Assembly (NCBI RefSeq): GCF_029407905.1
Contig: NC_073634.1
Coordinates: 22,829,501 to 22,893,500 of the forward strand
DNA: 64,000 bases
Direction of reading: 5' to 3'
Origin: Bubalus kerabau
Lineage: Eukaryota > Chordata > Mammalia > Artiodactyla > Bovidae
A program made the position numbers and the translations under genes. Of this stretch, positions 33,449-44,009 are shown piece after piece (position 1 is the first letter of the stretch; every line of letters starts with the position of its first letter). The notes below the pieces were generated by a model that was not told the DNA's origin, did no database searches, and saw only the letters and a list, made by a program, of their open reading frames with translations.

Positions 33449-34012
33449 TTCCTCCTATACAATGTTACGAACCTCTGTCCATAGTTCTTCAGGCACTCTG
33501 TGTATCAGATCTAATCCCTTGAATCTATTTGTCACTTTCACTGTATAAAAGGATCTGTCTAGTCAAAGCTATGGTTTTTCTAGTAGTCATGTGTGGATGT
33601 GAGAGTTGGACCATAAAGAAAGCTGAGCACTAAAGAATGAATGCTTTTGAACTGTGGTGTTGGAGAAGACTCTTTAGAGTCCCTTGGACTGCAGGGAGAT
33701 CCAAACAGTCCATTCTAAAGTCCTGGGTGTTCTTCGGAAGGAATGTTGCTGAAGCTGAAACTCCAATATTTTGGCCACCTGATGATAAGACCTGACTCAG
33801 TTGAAAAGACCTTGATGCTGGGAAAGATTGAGGGCAGGAGGAGAAGGGGATGACAGAGGATGATGTGCTTGGATGGCATCACCGACTCTACGGACATGAG
33901 TTTGAGTAACCTCTGGGAGTTGTTGATGGGCAGGGAAGCCTGGCATGCTGCATGCAGTCCATGGAGTTGCAGAGTCGGACACGACTGAGTGACTGAACTG
34001 AAGTGAACTGAG
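32983..34012 (+). mobile_element. BovB LINE copy D with inverted 5' part (twin-priming structure)
   Basis: Left part (32983 to about 33557) is BovB in antisense: it starts in the ORF before RT ('tgatgcttcctaaggccca') and runs towards the 5' side of the element. Right part (about 33558-34012) is BovB in sense from 'caaagctatggtttttcta' to the 3' terminus 'gactgaactgaagtgaact'. The RT core between the two parts is missing. A 10-bp duplication CTTAGAAAAG at 32973-32982 and 34013-34022 brackets both parts, so they look like one insertion. Confidence 0.85.
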
Positions 34013-34300
34013 CTTAGAAAAGACATCCATGAAATAATGTGAAGTTTTAAAGACAAGAGGTATCTAAACCATGCATAGAATATGTTTCCATTTTAGTAAG
34101 AAAATAGATATTCTAGCTAAATATACAATAGTTATATTCCAAATGTTTGTACATACATAGGAACATTATATATAATAATAATATAAATATATATAATGTT
34201 TTTAGTGACTTTTTGTAAACATCTGGAAGATTACATAGCAAATACCAACAGTGGTTTTATCTAAGTTGTTTGATATGGCTTCTTTGTTTTCTCTTTAAAT

Positions 34301-34984
34301 ATTTCTCTGTTTTCTGAATTTTTTTTTGCTATGAGAAAATAGAAATTCATTTAAAATGCTTACATTTGCAAAAAGAAATAGGATAATTTGACCCTCTTGG
34401 AACTACTTTGTCATAAAAAATATTTACTCTCTAATATACAGATATAAATATTTATAAATATATTAATAAATTATACACATTTATATATAGTGTCTGTTTG
34501 GGATCCAGTAGCTAAACATACACATCTCTTTATAAAAAGAAAAAGGCTACATATGCACAACTTAGAAGACCTAGAAAATATACTTTTCTGATGTGGTTAA
34601 ATTTCCTTTTGCAAGAAGATTGAGTGACTCTGCATAATGGTCTATTTTCCCCTAGAAATTATGGTCCCTTCTGGGTAGGAAAAATCACTACCTTAACTCT
34701 GGATTTTTCAACCTGAACTTTGGAGGGAGGTTGCATAGCAACTGCTGATGCTGTAAGTGACTGCTCTCGGTTCTCTGGGGGGATGATATTGATTTGTACA
34801 ATAAAACAGTGCATTCAGAACCTTTGCTAGTTGTAATAGGATAAAAGAGCTACATGAGATGGGACCTTTTAGAAGCCCTTTGAACAAAGACTGAGTGGGG
34901 TGAAGGGCATTGAGTTGGTTCCATTGAAGATGGTGGATTGAATACAGGACAACTGTGAGCACTGAAATTCAAGGATGCTGATTC
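34301..34984. other. AT-rich then unassigned stretch
   Basis: AT-rich low complexity (about 34150-34200 and 34430-34495), then ordinary sequence with no recognised gene. Confidence 0.4.
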
Positions 34985-35064
34985 TTCAAGAAATGCATTA
35001 TTTCCCTTCTTTTCATCAACATTTACTGATTTCCTACCTGGGGCCAGGCACTGTACTAGTCATT

Positions 35065-35270
35065 GCTGCTGCTAAGTCACTTCAGTCGTGTTCGACTCTG
35101 TGCAACCCCATAGACGGCAGCCCACCAGGCTCCCCCGTCCCTGGGATTCTCCAGGCAAGAACACTGGAGTGGGATGCCATTTCCTTCTCTAATGCATGAA
35201 AATGAAAGTGAAAGTGAAGTTGCTCAGTCGTGTCTGACTCTTAGCGACCCCATGGACTGTAGCCTACCAG
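35065..35270 (-). mobile_element. BOV-A2 SINE, minus strand, two-unit form
   Basis: Starts 'gctgctgctaagtcacttc', has the linker 'gaaagtgaaagtgaagttg' and a partial second unit. A perfect 11-bp duplication TACTAGTCATT (35054-35064, 35271-35281) flanks it. Confidence 0.94.
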
Positions 35271-35281
35271 TACTAGTCATT

Positions 35282-36025
35282 CAGTTCAGTTCAGTTCAGT
35301 CGCTCAGTCGTGTCCGACTCTTTGCAACCCCATGAATCGCAGCACGCCAGGCCTCCCTGTCCATCACCAACTCCTGGAGTTCACCCAGACTCACATCCAT
35401 TGAGTCAGTGATGCCATCCAGCCATCTCATCCTCTGTCGTCCCCTTCTCCTCCTGCCCCCAATCCCTCCCAGCATCAGAGTCCTTTCCAATGAGTCAACT
35501 CTTCACATGAGGTGGCCAAAGTACTGGAGTTTCAGCTTTAGCATCATTCCTTCCAAAGAAATCCCAGGGCTGATCTCCTTCAGAATGGACTGGTTGGATC
35601 TCCTTGCAGTCCAAGGGACTCTCAAGAGTCTTCTCCAACACCACAGTTCAAAAGCATCAATTCTTCGGCACTGAGCCTTCTTCACAGTCCAACTCTCACA
35701 TCCATACATGACCACAGGAAAAACCATAGCCTTGACTAGATGAAACTTTGATGGCAAAGTAATGTTTCTGCTTTTGAATATGCTATCTAGGTTGGTCATA
35801 ACTTTCCTTCCAAGGAGTAAGTGTCTTTTAATTTCATGGGTGCAGTCACCATGTGCAGTGATTTTGGAGCCCCCAAAAATAAAGTCTGACACTGTTTCCA
35901 CTGTTTCCGCATCTATTTCCCATGAAGTGATGGGACCGGATGCCATGGTCTTCGTTTTCTGAATGTTGAGCTTTAAGCCAACTTTTTCACTCTCCACTTT
36001 CATTTTCATCAAGAAGCTTTTGATA
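35282..36025 (-). mobile_element. BovB LINE copy E, 5'-truncated, minus strand
   Basis: It starts with repeated 'cagttcagttcagttcagt' and ends in the region before the C-terminal domain ('catcaagaagcttttga'). A 169-codon C-terminal frame (35503-36012) is open. It abuts the right duplication of the BOV-A2; its own target duplication is not evident. Confidence 0.93.
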
Positions 36026-36409
36026 CTCAGTGGTCTCTATCACCTGGAAGCTCTTACTTCAGTGGGGAAGAAAATTTGAAAAATTAATAACATCACCACC
36101 TGATACTAAGTGATGGCAGTATGTGTGGGGCTGTTATGGGACACAGAGAAAGGGTATCTAAGGCCACCTAGGGATCATTCTGCAGTCATTTCTTGAGCAG
36201 TGACTGTGTGTCTTGGCATTGGAGGTACAAAGATGAATGAGACTTGGCTCCTGGGCAAAAGGAATTTAACTGTCTGACAAGGGAGACAGGAAAAAACAAT
36301 TCTATGTAATACAATGCGGTAAATATTCAGCTAGCACAAGGATTTAAGTATGAGAGCACAGAGGTGGAGATTAATGAGTGATTAATGCCTACTTAATACT
36401 CCACTGTTT

Positions 36410-36530
36410 GCAGAGCTCTTAAAAACATACATTACCTCATTTGATGTTTATGAAGAGGTAGGATTTATCTCTTTTTTATTGATGAGGAAACTGAGGCTTG
36501 GAGATGTTGTGACTTGTCTAAGGTTGTTGT
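36410..36530 (-). repeat. MIR relic, minus strand
   Basis: 'attgatgaggaaactgagg' and 'gtgacttgtctaaggttg' are antisense MIR words. Confidence 0.75.
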
Positions 36531-37090
36531 ATCAGTAACAAAATACCATTGATTGAGTGGCTTAAAAAACAGACATTTATTTTCTCATGGTTCTGGAGGC
36601 TAGAAGTCTCAGATTAAGATATGGCAGGGTCAATTCCTGATAAGAACTCTTTTCTTGGCTTGCAGTCTTTTCTGTCCCCACAAGGCAGAAAAAGGAACTG
36701 AGCCCTCTGGTATCTCTTCTTATAAGGACACTAATCCTGTTGGACCAAGGCACCATTCCTATGATCTCATTTAACCTGAATTGAGCTACTCTGGTGGCTC
36801 AGTTGGTAGAGAATCCACCTGCAACGCAGAAGACCAGGTTCAATTCCTGGATTGGGAAGATCCCCTGGAGAAGGAAATGGCAATCCATGCCAACAGTGTT
36901 GCCTGGGAAATCCCATGGACAGAGAAGCCTGGCAGGCTACAGTCCATGGATCACAAGAGTTGGACATGACTTAGCGATTAAACCACCACTTCCTTAGAGG
37001 ACCCATCTCCAAATATAGTCACAGTGGTGTTCAGTGTTTCAACACATGAATTTTAGGAGACACATTTAGTCTACAAACAGTTGAGCTGTT
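36530..37090 (-). repeat. MLT1-type (MaLR) LTR relic, minus strand, split by a Bov-tA
   Basis: 'gtggcttaaaaaacagacat', 'tctcatggttctggaggct', 'cttataaggacactaatcc' and, after the SINE, 'acccatctccaaatatagtc' and 'acatgaattttaggagaca' are MaLR LTR words in antisense order. No internal retroviral sequence is attached, so this looks like an ancient solo LTR. Confidence 0.8.
36782..36988 (+). mobile_element. Bov-tA SINE, plus strand, inside the LTR
   Basis: It runs from 'gagctactctggtggctca' to 'gttggacatgacttagcga'. Confidence 0.93.
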
Positions 37091-37124
37091 AATGTAGGCT
37101 TTTAGTCTCCAAATCATGGGGGGG

Positions 37125-37190
37125 TGTGTGTGTGTGCACATGTATATTTCTACACCATACTAGAGGCATTTTTTCCAACATGATGCATCA
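37125..37190. repeat. Short GT-rich run
   Basis: 'gtgtgtgtgtgtgtg' at about 37123-37137, too short to be more than a minor microsatellite. Confidence 0.8.
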
Positions 37191-37672
37191 GTGACTCTCA
37201 TAACACAGAGAACATTTGTGGTGTTATGAATATTGGGGTACCTGTATCTTTTTGAATTAGTTTTTGTCTTTTCCAGATATATGCCTAGGAGTGGGATTGC
37301 TGGATCATATGGTAGTTCTCATTTTAGTTTTTAAAGGAACCACCATACTGTTCTCCATAATGGCTATACCAATTAACAGTCCCTCTAACAGTGGAGGCAG
37401 GTTCCCTTTTCCCACATCCTCTCCAGCATTTGTTATTTGTAGTCTTTCTAATGATGGCCATTCTAACCTGTGTGAGGTGATACCTCATTGTAGTTTGATT
37501 TGCATTTCTCTAATAATTAGTGATGCTGATCATTTTTCATGTGCTTTTTGGACATCCATATGTGTTCTTTGGAGAAATGTCTCTTTAGGTCTTCTGCCAA
37601 TTTTTTGATTGGATTGTTTATTTTTTTATATTGAACCATATGAGCTGATTGAATATTTTAGAAATTAAGAGT
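37190..37672 (-). mobile_element. L1 fragment, minus strand
   Basis: 'gccattctaacctgtgtga', 'tctccagcatttgttattt' and 'cctaggagtgggattgctg' are antisense L1 3' region words, similar to 22740-23150. Both ends are truncated. Confidence 0.88.
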
Positions 37673-39355
37673 TCTGGCATTTTGGGTCTCTGTTTATGCT
37701 CCCTTCTCCAGTTTGTCTTCCTTACTTACTGGATGTGGTCCTTTCTATGGTGCCTGGAGCTTATACACAGTCCAGCCATATTCATGTGGGACTTGTTACT
37801 AGGAACTCTAGTTTTAAGGTGAGGATCCCATGTGGGAGGTGGGGATGGGAGACAGAACAGGGCTTGTGAGGACTGGGACTGGGACACTGGGTAGAAAGTA
37901 GAAGAGACTAGCTCTGTTTTAAAAGAGGAATATACTTAGGCAGGTTCCCATTGCCCAGTCGAAGATGAGACCACAGGCTGCTCCAGGATGATTTGGAGGA
38001 GTAGGAGGGGATGGTGTAGGCGGGCCACAGCCAGCAGTGAGGACCACAGGCTGGGAAAGGACGTTTTGACAACATCAGTAGGTGTCGCACCATGTTGCAT
38101 TGCCCATCCTCTTACCTTCCCCTTCTAGAGGAGCAAGATGCTTCTTCCTGCTTGTGTGAGGCTGATGTTGCTCCTCTTGACCTTCTCCAGCCTTGTGATC
38201 TTCAGATCTTGGCTATACCTTCACATCACCAGGGGCACATTTAAACAATCTTTGTAGTCATGACCCATCTTCAGAGATTCTGATTTCACGGGCTTTCTAT
38301 CTTTTGAAAGCTTCTCAAAAGATCTTGATGTGAGGCCATGGATGAAAATCAGATATATTCCTTCTGTCCCATTCTGGAGGGTGTGGGGCATATACTGTGA
38401 TTCCCAAACTTCTGATAGCCTCATCCATTTTAATCCTCTTAAGACCTGGGGAGTAGACAGGTATCATGACTTTACAGATGAAAACCTGAGACTGCCTTTG
38501 GCCTGTAAGTTGGGAAGTCTTAGTCGGTAGCCAGGAGGCACAGACAGAACAGTCTTAGTATGAGGAATCAGGAAAGATTGATTTTAAGTTCCTCTGCTGG
38601 CTTGGGCAGACACAGCTGCATTCATTTATTCATTGAACAAATGTTTGCTGAACATCCACATGTACCAGATGCTGTACAAAGTGCTCAGTTAAGAACTACC
38701 TGTGGCTTGTGGTAGGGGCTGGCGATGGTAGCACAGGGTGGGGGCCACCCCCTCTGGGGCCCAGCCTTGGGTAGTGGCTCCCTGGAGAAGTGTGCATTGT
38801 CAGAGCATGGTATAACTAGAAAAGATACTGCCAGTCACAGTCTGCTTTGCCTACATGACTCATACACTGAAAGAATGAATTGAATTTGTTTTTCCATTTA
38901 AAATTAAGCCTAGTCAGAATCTACAATCCTGTTGGGATGAAGGTTAATAAACTGCAGCAAAGGATAATTATGGCAGAGTTGAACGTATGACATGGGGACC
39001 ACAAACAGAGAACACATAGCTTTAGACTCACGTATTCTATTCTGGTGAAACTGACTGCTCGGACCCCCACTGACGTCCACCCGGCTCTGTGCGGGGACAT
39101 TCCGCTGAACAAAGCCAGTGGATATCTCACATTCTGAAGATTTTTCACATACTATTACTGAGGCATTTTCCATTGTTTTGTTTTAATTCAAGTAGGCTTT
39201 TACTTAAGATGTAGAGGTCATAACTTTTATATCCTCAGGCTTGGTTTAAAAACTAGCCATGACAGATAGTAAACAGTGGTCTCGTTTTCTTGTAACAATA
39301 GTTTATGACATTGTGGTTAGGAACCAAAACTTGGCGGCTAAACATCAGGGAGAGT
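37673..39355. other. Mostly unassigned stretch; L2-like scrap
   Basis: 'attcatttattcattgaac' with 'gtaccagatgctgtacaaa' (38618-38685) is L2-like in plus. The rest, including frames at 38910-39173 on minus, shows no family. This is among the least repetitive parts of the window. Confidence 0.45.
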
Positions 39356-39359
39356 GTAC

Positions 39360-39755
39360 GGTCTTTGAAACTGAACAGATCCAAAAATGATTCCTGATTT
39401 TGTCGTTTGACTTCCCTGGGGTCTAAGACAAGTTACTCGACCATTTTGAACCTCTGTTTCTTCATCTTTAAAGTGGGATTGGTGGTGGTGGTGGTTTAGT
39501 CACTAAGTCATGCCCGACTCTTGTGACCCCATGGACTGTAGCCTGCCAGGCCTCTGTGCATGGGATTTCCCAGGCAAGAATACTGCAGTGGGTTGCCATT
39601 TCCTTCTCCAGGGAATCTTCCTGACCCGGGAATCAAATCCAGGTCTCCTTCACTGCAGGAAGATTCTTTACCCACTGAGCCACCAGGGAAGCCCTTAAAA
39701 TGGGGCAATGTGATAAAGTGTATGTATGCCTCACATAGTACCTAGAATGAAATTG
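39360..39755 (+). repeat. MIR relic, plus strand, split by a Bov-tA
   Basis: 'gacaagttactcgaccatt', 'ctctgtttcttcatcttta' before and 'cctcacatagtacctagaa' after the SINE follow sense MIR order. Confidence 0.65.
39481..39694 (-). mobile_element. Bov-tA SINE, minus strand, with (GGT)n tail
   Basis: A short GGT repeat (about 39481-39496) is followed by 'ttagtcactaagtcatgcc' up to 'gccaccagggaagccc'. TTAAAGTGGG/TTAAAATGGG (39468-39477, 39695-39704) is the likely target duplication. Confidence 0.93.
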
Positions 39756-40059
39756 AATGTAATTGACTTTTACGAATAGTCCTTTCTTCTTTTGTGTTGA
39801 CATGATATATCAATTTATAACCTTAGAGCTTAGGTTTGAGGAGAGGTAGAGCATACAGGTCTTAGTTGACATTCCATATTGGAAAAAGAGACCACATAAT
39901 TTCTACCATAGATTATAAATATCTAAGCAAGATAAACAGCATGTTTTTTACTTGTGTAAATTACATTTGGTTTTGTCTGTTTGTGAATTGCTGAATGGTA
40001 GGCAGACACAATGCTGAAGTAAGAAGAAAAACAATACCTGTCAAGAGAGTCTTATCTAC
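39756..40059. other. Unassigned stretch
   Basis: No recognised element. Confidence 0.4.
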
Positions 40060-40435
40060 ATGCCAGGCACTTTTCATCTGTTATCTGACTTTATCCTCAC
40101 AACAAAGAGAAGTATTATAATCTCTATTTATTTATTTTTTGATAGGAGTTAAAATTTAATATGTAATCCTGATAAAAGTTTTAGTAAATAAACTATAGTT
40201 GAAAGAGTATCTCCCTAACATGGTAAAGAATAGCCAATCAACAGCCAGAAATATTCTTTAAAAAAAATTTTTTTTAATGTAAATTTATTTATTTCAATTG
40301 GAGGCTAATTACTTTACAATATTGTATTTACATGCAAAAAAACTAAAAAATAAGACAAGTTCATTGCTTTCCCAAAGTCATACACTCAGTGGCAGAGTTG
40401 GGATTCCAAGCCAAGGGATAGAATCCTTGAAGTAA
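40060..40435 (-). repeat. MIR relic, minus strand, interrupted by L1 pieces
   Basis: 'gccaggcacttttcatctg' and 'tgactttatcctcacaaca' on the left, 'cccaaagtcatacactcag' and 'gagttgggattccaagcc' on the right are antisense MIR. Between them (about 40125-40350) lie L1-like pieces, including the bovine L1 3' word 'ggaggctaattactttaca' in antisense. Confidence 0.65.
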
Positions 40436-41771
40436 ATCATTGAAGATGGTGGCTGTTATTATCAATATTATTATTTTTTGATTTATTTTCATCATGAGAG
40501 TAACATTCTAGTACTGATACGCTGGAACTTGCTGAATAAATGAAAAATAGAATTAGTGCCTGCAGGAAGGGTGTGCTTAACTGTCCAGGATGATTATTCA
40601 CGAATGGAGGCATAAACTGAGTGAATGGAATAATTATCCCTAAAGAACCCAGGGCTCTTTGGGCTGGTTAACATCCACAATGTAATGACCACACACTAAT
40701 AATCTTAATGTTTGCCTAATAGTTCATTGACTGAAGGAACAATGATTTCCTTAGTTGTTTTGCCTTTGCTTGACATTTTGTTTGAGTACCAATTTTCCAT
40801 ATAATCAATCTTTTAAATATTTTCCATATAATCAATCTTTTAAATATTTTCCCAATAACTTATTTGACTTATTTAATAGTCTTTACAAGTGTGTCTTTTG
40901 GGTGATATGTACCGTGTTTTGACATTTATGTTCTCAAGACACATAAAGGCTTTAAGATTTATAGCAAGGCTAGAATTCATCCAGTGACTACATCAAGCAA
41001 CAACAGAATATCCACTATGTAATGATAATAAGTGTTAATAATTTTTCTATAGTCAGCCTAATGATTTCAACAACTGATCTTTAATACATGTGAACTCAAT
41101 TACTATTAAGAACAGAAGGCTTAGATGCCTTTCAGGTCTCCCTTCACACTTATCTTTAATAATTTAATCTTTTTCTGAGCATCAGCCTGTAGTTGGTTGT
41201 GTTTTCTCCATTTATGTGCATTTATCCAGGTCAAAATGTGGTTAGAGTGATGACATAGAGAGGAAATTCAGGACTCTTCACCCAGTGCCAGAGGCCTGAA
41301 TAAACATTCCCGTGTCTGAGATTTTGTGGTTGGGGAAGGTCTCTGGACCTGTCCTCTAGAAATGTCAGGAGCTTACTGAAAATGTAGCCTTTGGTGATTA
41401 AAAAAAAATACATAGTGGTCATTACATGGACACTGGAAATATCTGTTTCTTTTAAAATTAGGCAGATGATTGTTGGTGGTGGTGTTGATGAAAGAGAAAG
41501 TGCTTGTTAAGAAGGATCTTAGTAACCATCCTTTACTGGGGCAAGCAAACAAAACCCATAAACACAGTGTGTGGGCAAATACTATTAGAAGCACAGCAAC
41601 CCAAAATTCACAGGGCTCCCCAAGAATACACCTCAAAACGGACTGCAGCCCTCTTGGTTAACATAATCCCAGAAAAGATCCAGTAAGGAGATTAATTGTC
41701 TGCAAAAGATATGCATGGCCAAGAGGAACTGACAGGTTCAACCTCCAGGAGTCTTCACATTTTTGGTTTCC
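40436..41771. other. Unassigned stretch with a small direct duplication
   Basis: A 29-bp unit around 'ccatataatcaatctttta' is repeated in tandem near 40797-40850. No gene is seen; the overlapping short frames near 41373-41686 lack any family resemblance. Confidence 0.45.
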
Positions 41772-41940
41772 CATCAGATTTTTTTTTTTTTTTAATTTTA
41801 TTTTATTTTTAAACTTTACATAACTGTATTAGTTTTGCCAAATATCAAAATGAATCCGCCACAGGTATACATGTGTTCCCCATCCTGAACCCTCCTCCCT
41901 CTTCCCTCCCCATTCCATCCCTCTGGGTCATCAGATTTTT
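41772..41940 (-). mobile_element. Short L1 3'-end insertion with target duplication
   Basis: A T-rich run, then 'taactgtattagttttgcc' and 'ccccatcctgaaccctcct' are the antisense bovine L1 3' end. CATCAGATTTTT occurs at 41772-41783 and 41929-41940. Only about 145 bp of L1 is present. Confidence 0.9.
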
Positions 41941-42289
41941 ATCTCTCGTCTCAAGCAGTAGGATCTGGCAAGAGGGATACTAAAGACTCTGTGATTCAGC
42001 TTTCAGAAAAGCTGAGGGAAGAACGAGGCCATGGATCTCTGTTAACAATCCTCTGTGCTTTAGACCACAGTGTGAGAACTTGGAGGCGTAAAGGCCGGAG
42101 GAACTTACAGCAGGAATCTTGGCCTGAAATCGATTTTAGGGAGTTTTGCATAAAGGTATTTACTTTTGGAAGATAATATTAATTCACTTATTTCCTATGG
42201 AAACTGGAAAATAAACACCCACTTAAAATAAACACATGCACATACTTAATTTCTTTGTCTACCCTTTCCTCAACTAGTGAGTAAGGAAA

Positions 42290-42320
<31 letters not shown>

Positions 42321-43455
42321 TAATACATTTTTGTTTGTTTCAACTTCTTTCATGGTGGCTGCCAAGCAGACATGGATGGATGGATTTTGATCAGGATAAA
42401 GGCAGTTTGCCCATTACCTGCCATGCTGGGACTTATGCCTACTAGCGGGTAGGCCTCCCTGAAGTTCAGCTTGTCTGTCAACATGCCGATGCAGCGAGAT
42501 GGATGTGTTTTGAGGTGGAATTATTTTTCAAAGTCTGTTTGGGCCAGTTTCTGGTGTAGCGCCAGGTCTTACATAATAACGTATATCACGAGCCTTCACT
42601 GAGAGGGAAAACAACAGGCCCGTGTTTCTGAAGGGTGCTTCAGCTTAGGCCAATCCTGCTTGCCCATTTACTCTGGGTAAAATTCTTTTTCCAGAAACCT
42701 CCAAGGAAGTCCAGGGTGCAGAAAAGAGAAATGTGTTTGCTTGTGGGTTTAGCAGTTTATCTGTCACCACTTCTATGAAAGAGCCAGGCTGTCTCACTGG
42801 TGATTAATTCAGTGCCACTCTTCTTACAGGGCTGGGCGCCACTCACTGCGTGTGTTTTGGCAGTCTCTGAAGTCAAAGGTGTGCTGATTTCTACATTGGA
42901 GCAGTGGGTCTGAAGAGAGTGGAATAGTTCTAGAGTTATTAAAAAGAAGGATGACACAACACCCCCTCCTTTCATTGATTTTGAGCACTGTGTCAAGTGT
43001 GGTGTTGTTTGGGTGTTGTACTGGTTACTTATTCTGCACCTCAGATTATACCTCAGTTTCAGCCGGTCAGAATTTGGGAAGGGCTATGATGGGTGGTTCT
43101 GGCATGGGGTCTCTCAAGGGATGGTAGTTAAGTGATGACTGGAGCTGGAACAACAGGTGCCTGTAGGAGCTAGGGTTTGCCTGGGCATCTTTCTTTCTCT
43201 CTCCAGGTGGTCTCAGAGTGTCTCTATGTGGTCTCTCCACTTGGGATAACTTGGGCTTCCTCACAGCATGATGGCTTCATGTACCTGGCATGTTACATGG
43301 TAGACCAGGCTTCTAAGACTAGTGCTCCAGTGAGTCAGGGGGAAGTTATGTCACCCTTTCTAACTTAGCTTTGGAAGGCATGCAGAGTCACTTCTGCTGC
43401 ATTTCTGTTGGTTCTAAGCAAATCCAAGTGTACTTAAGGGGAGGCAACACTGATG
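41941..43455. other. Mostly unassigned stretch with a (GT)13 microsatellite
   Basis: A perfect TG run lies at 42291-42317. The rest (including 42350-42720 and 43060-43380) has no recognised repeat and no clear exon. It is a good candidate for single-copy DNA. Confidence 0.5.
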
Positions 43456-43457
43456 CT

Positions 43458-43740
43458 ACTTAAAAAAAAAACCAACTTTTTGTTTTGTATTAGAGTATAG
43501 CTGATTAACCATGCTGTGATAGTTTTAGGCACACAGCAGAGCAGCTCAGCCATACATACACATGTATCCATTCTCCCCCAAATTCCCCTTCAAGCCAGAC
43601 TGCCACATAACTTTGAGCTGAGTTCCCTGTGCTATAAGTAGGTCCCTGTTGGTTATCCATTTTAAATATAGCAGTGTGTACCTGTCAGTCTCAAACTCCC
43701 TGACTATCCCTTCCCCCTTGCAGACCCCAGTTTTTGATGG
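43458..43740 (-). mobile_element. L1 3' UTR fragment, minus strand
   Basis: 'ccctgtgctataagtaggt', 'ccctgttggttatccattt' and the preceding antisense A/T-rich run are words of older L1 3' ends. Confidence 0.8.
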
Positions 43741-43832
43741 GAGAAAGATGAAGGTCATAATGTAGTATGATCTGTGGGATGCTGCTGTGTTTGGAAAGTA
43801 CAATTTGTCGTAGGTGCAACACTGCTCAAGAC

Positions 43833-43861
43833 AAAAGAATCATAAGGTTAAAAATAAAATA

Positions 43862-43892
<31 letters not shown>

Positions 43893-43903
43893 GAATCATA
43901 AGG
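43833..43903 (+). mobile_element. Tail-only retroinsertion (near-pure poly(A)) with 15-bp target duplication
   Basis: AAAAGAATCATAAGG occurs at 43833-43847 and 43889-43903. Between them are only 41 bases: 'ttaaaaataaaataaaatt' followed by a long A run. This looks like a target-primed insertion in which almost nothing but the RNA tail was copied. Confidence 0.85.
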
Positions 43904-44009
43904 ACAGTCCAACTGGAAACAGGTCCCTATGATCCAAAGTCTCATATACCCATTTCAATGGTAAAATATACAGTGGTTATTCTGTGAAATCTTATCTTTT
44001 TGTATATAA
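43904..44009. other. Short unassigned stretch
   Basis: No recognised element. Confidence 0.35.

Larger units (their letters stand above)
32830..34300 (+). repeat. Ancient LINE-like relic split by BovB copy D
   Basis: 'ttaatacatttaagctaga', 'attatgcagccttcaaaat' on the left and 'gaatatgtttccattttag' on the right follow the order of the same old L1M-type fragment family seen near 19.7 kb. The BovB lies between. Confidence 0.5.
34985..36375 (+). repeat. L2 relic(s) split by BOV-A2 and BovB copy E
   Basis: 'catttactgatttcctacc' and 'ggggccaggcactgtacta' precede the insertions and 'gaagctcttacttcagtgg', 'gggctgttatgggacac' follow in L2 order. A second L2-like 3' end ('ttggaggtacaaagatgaa') lies at 36180-36375. 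Confidence 0.65.
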
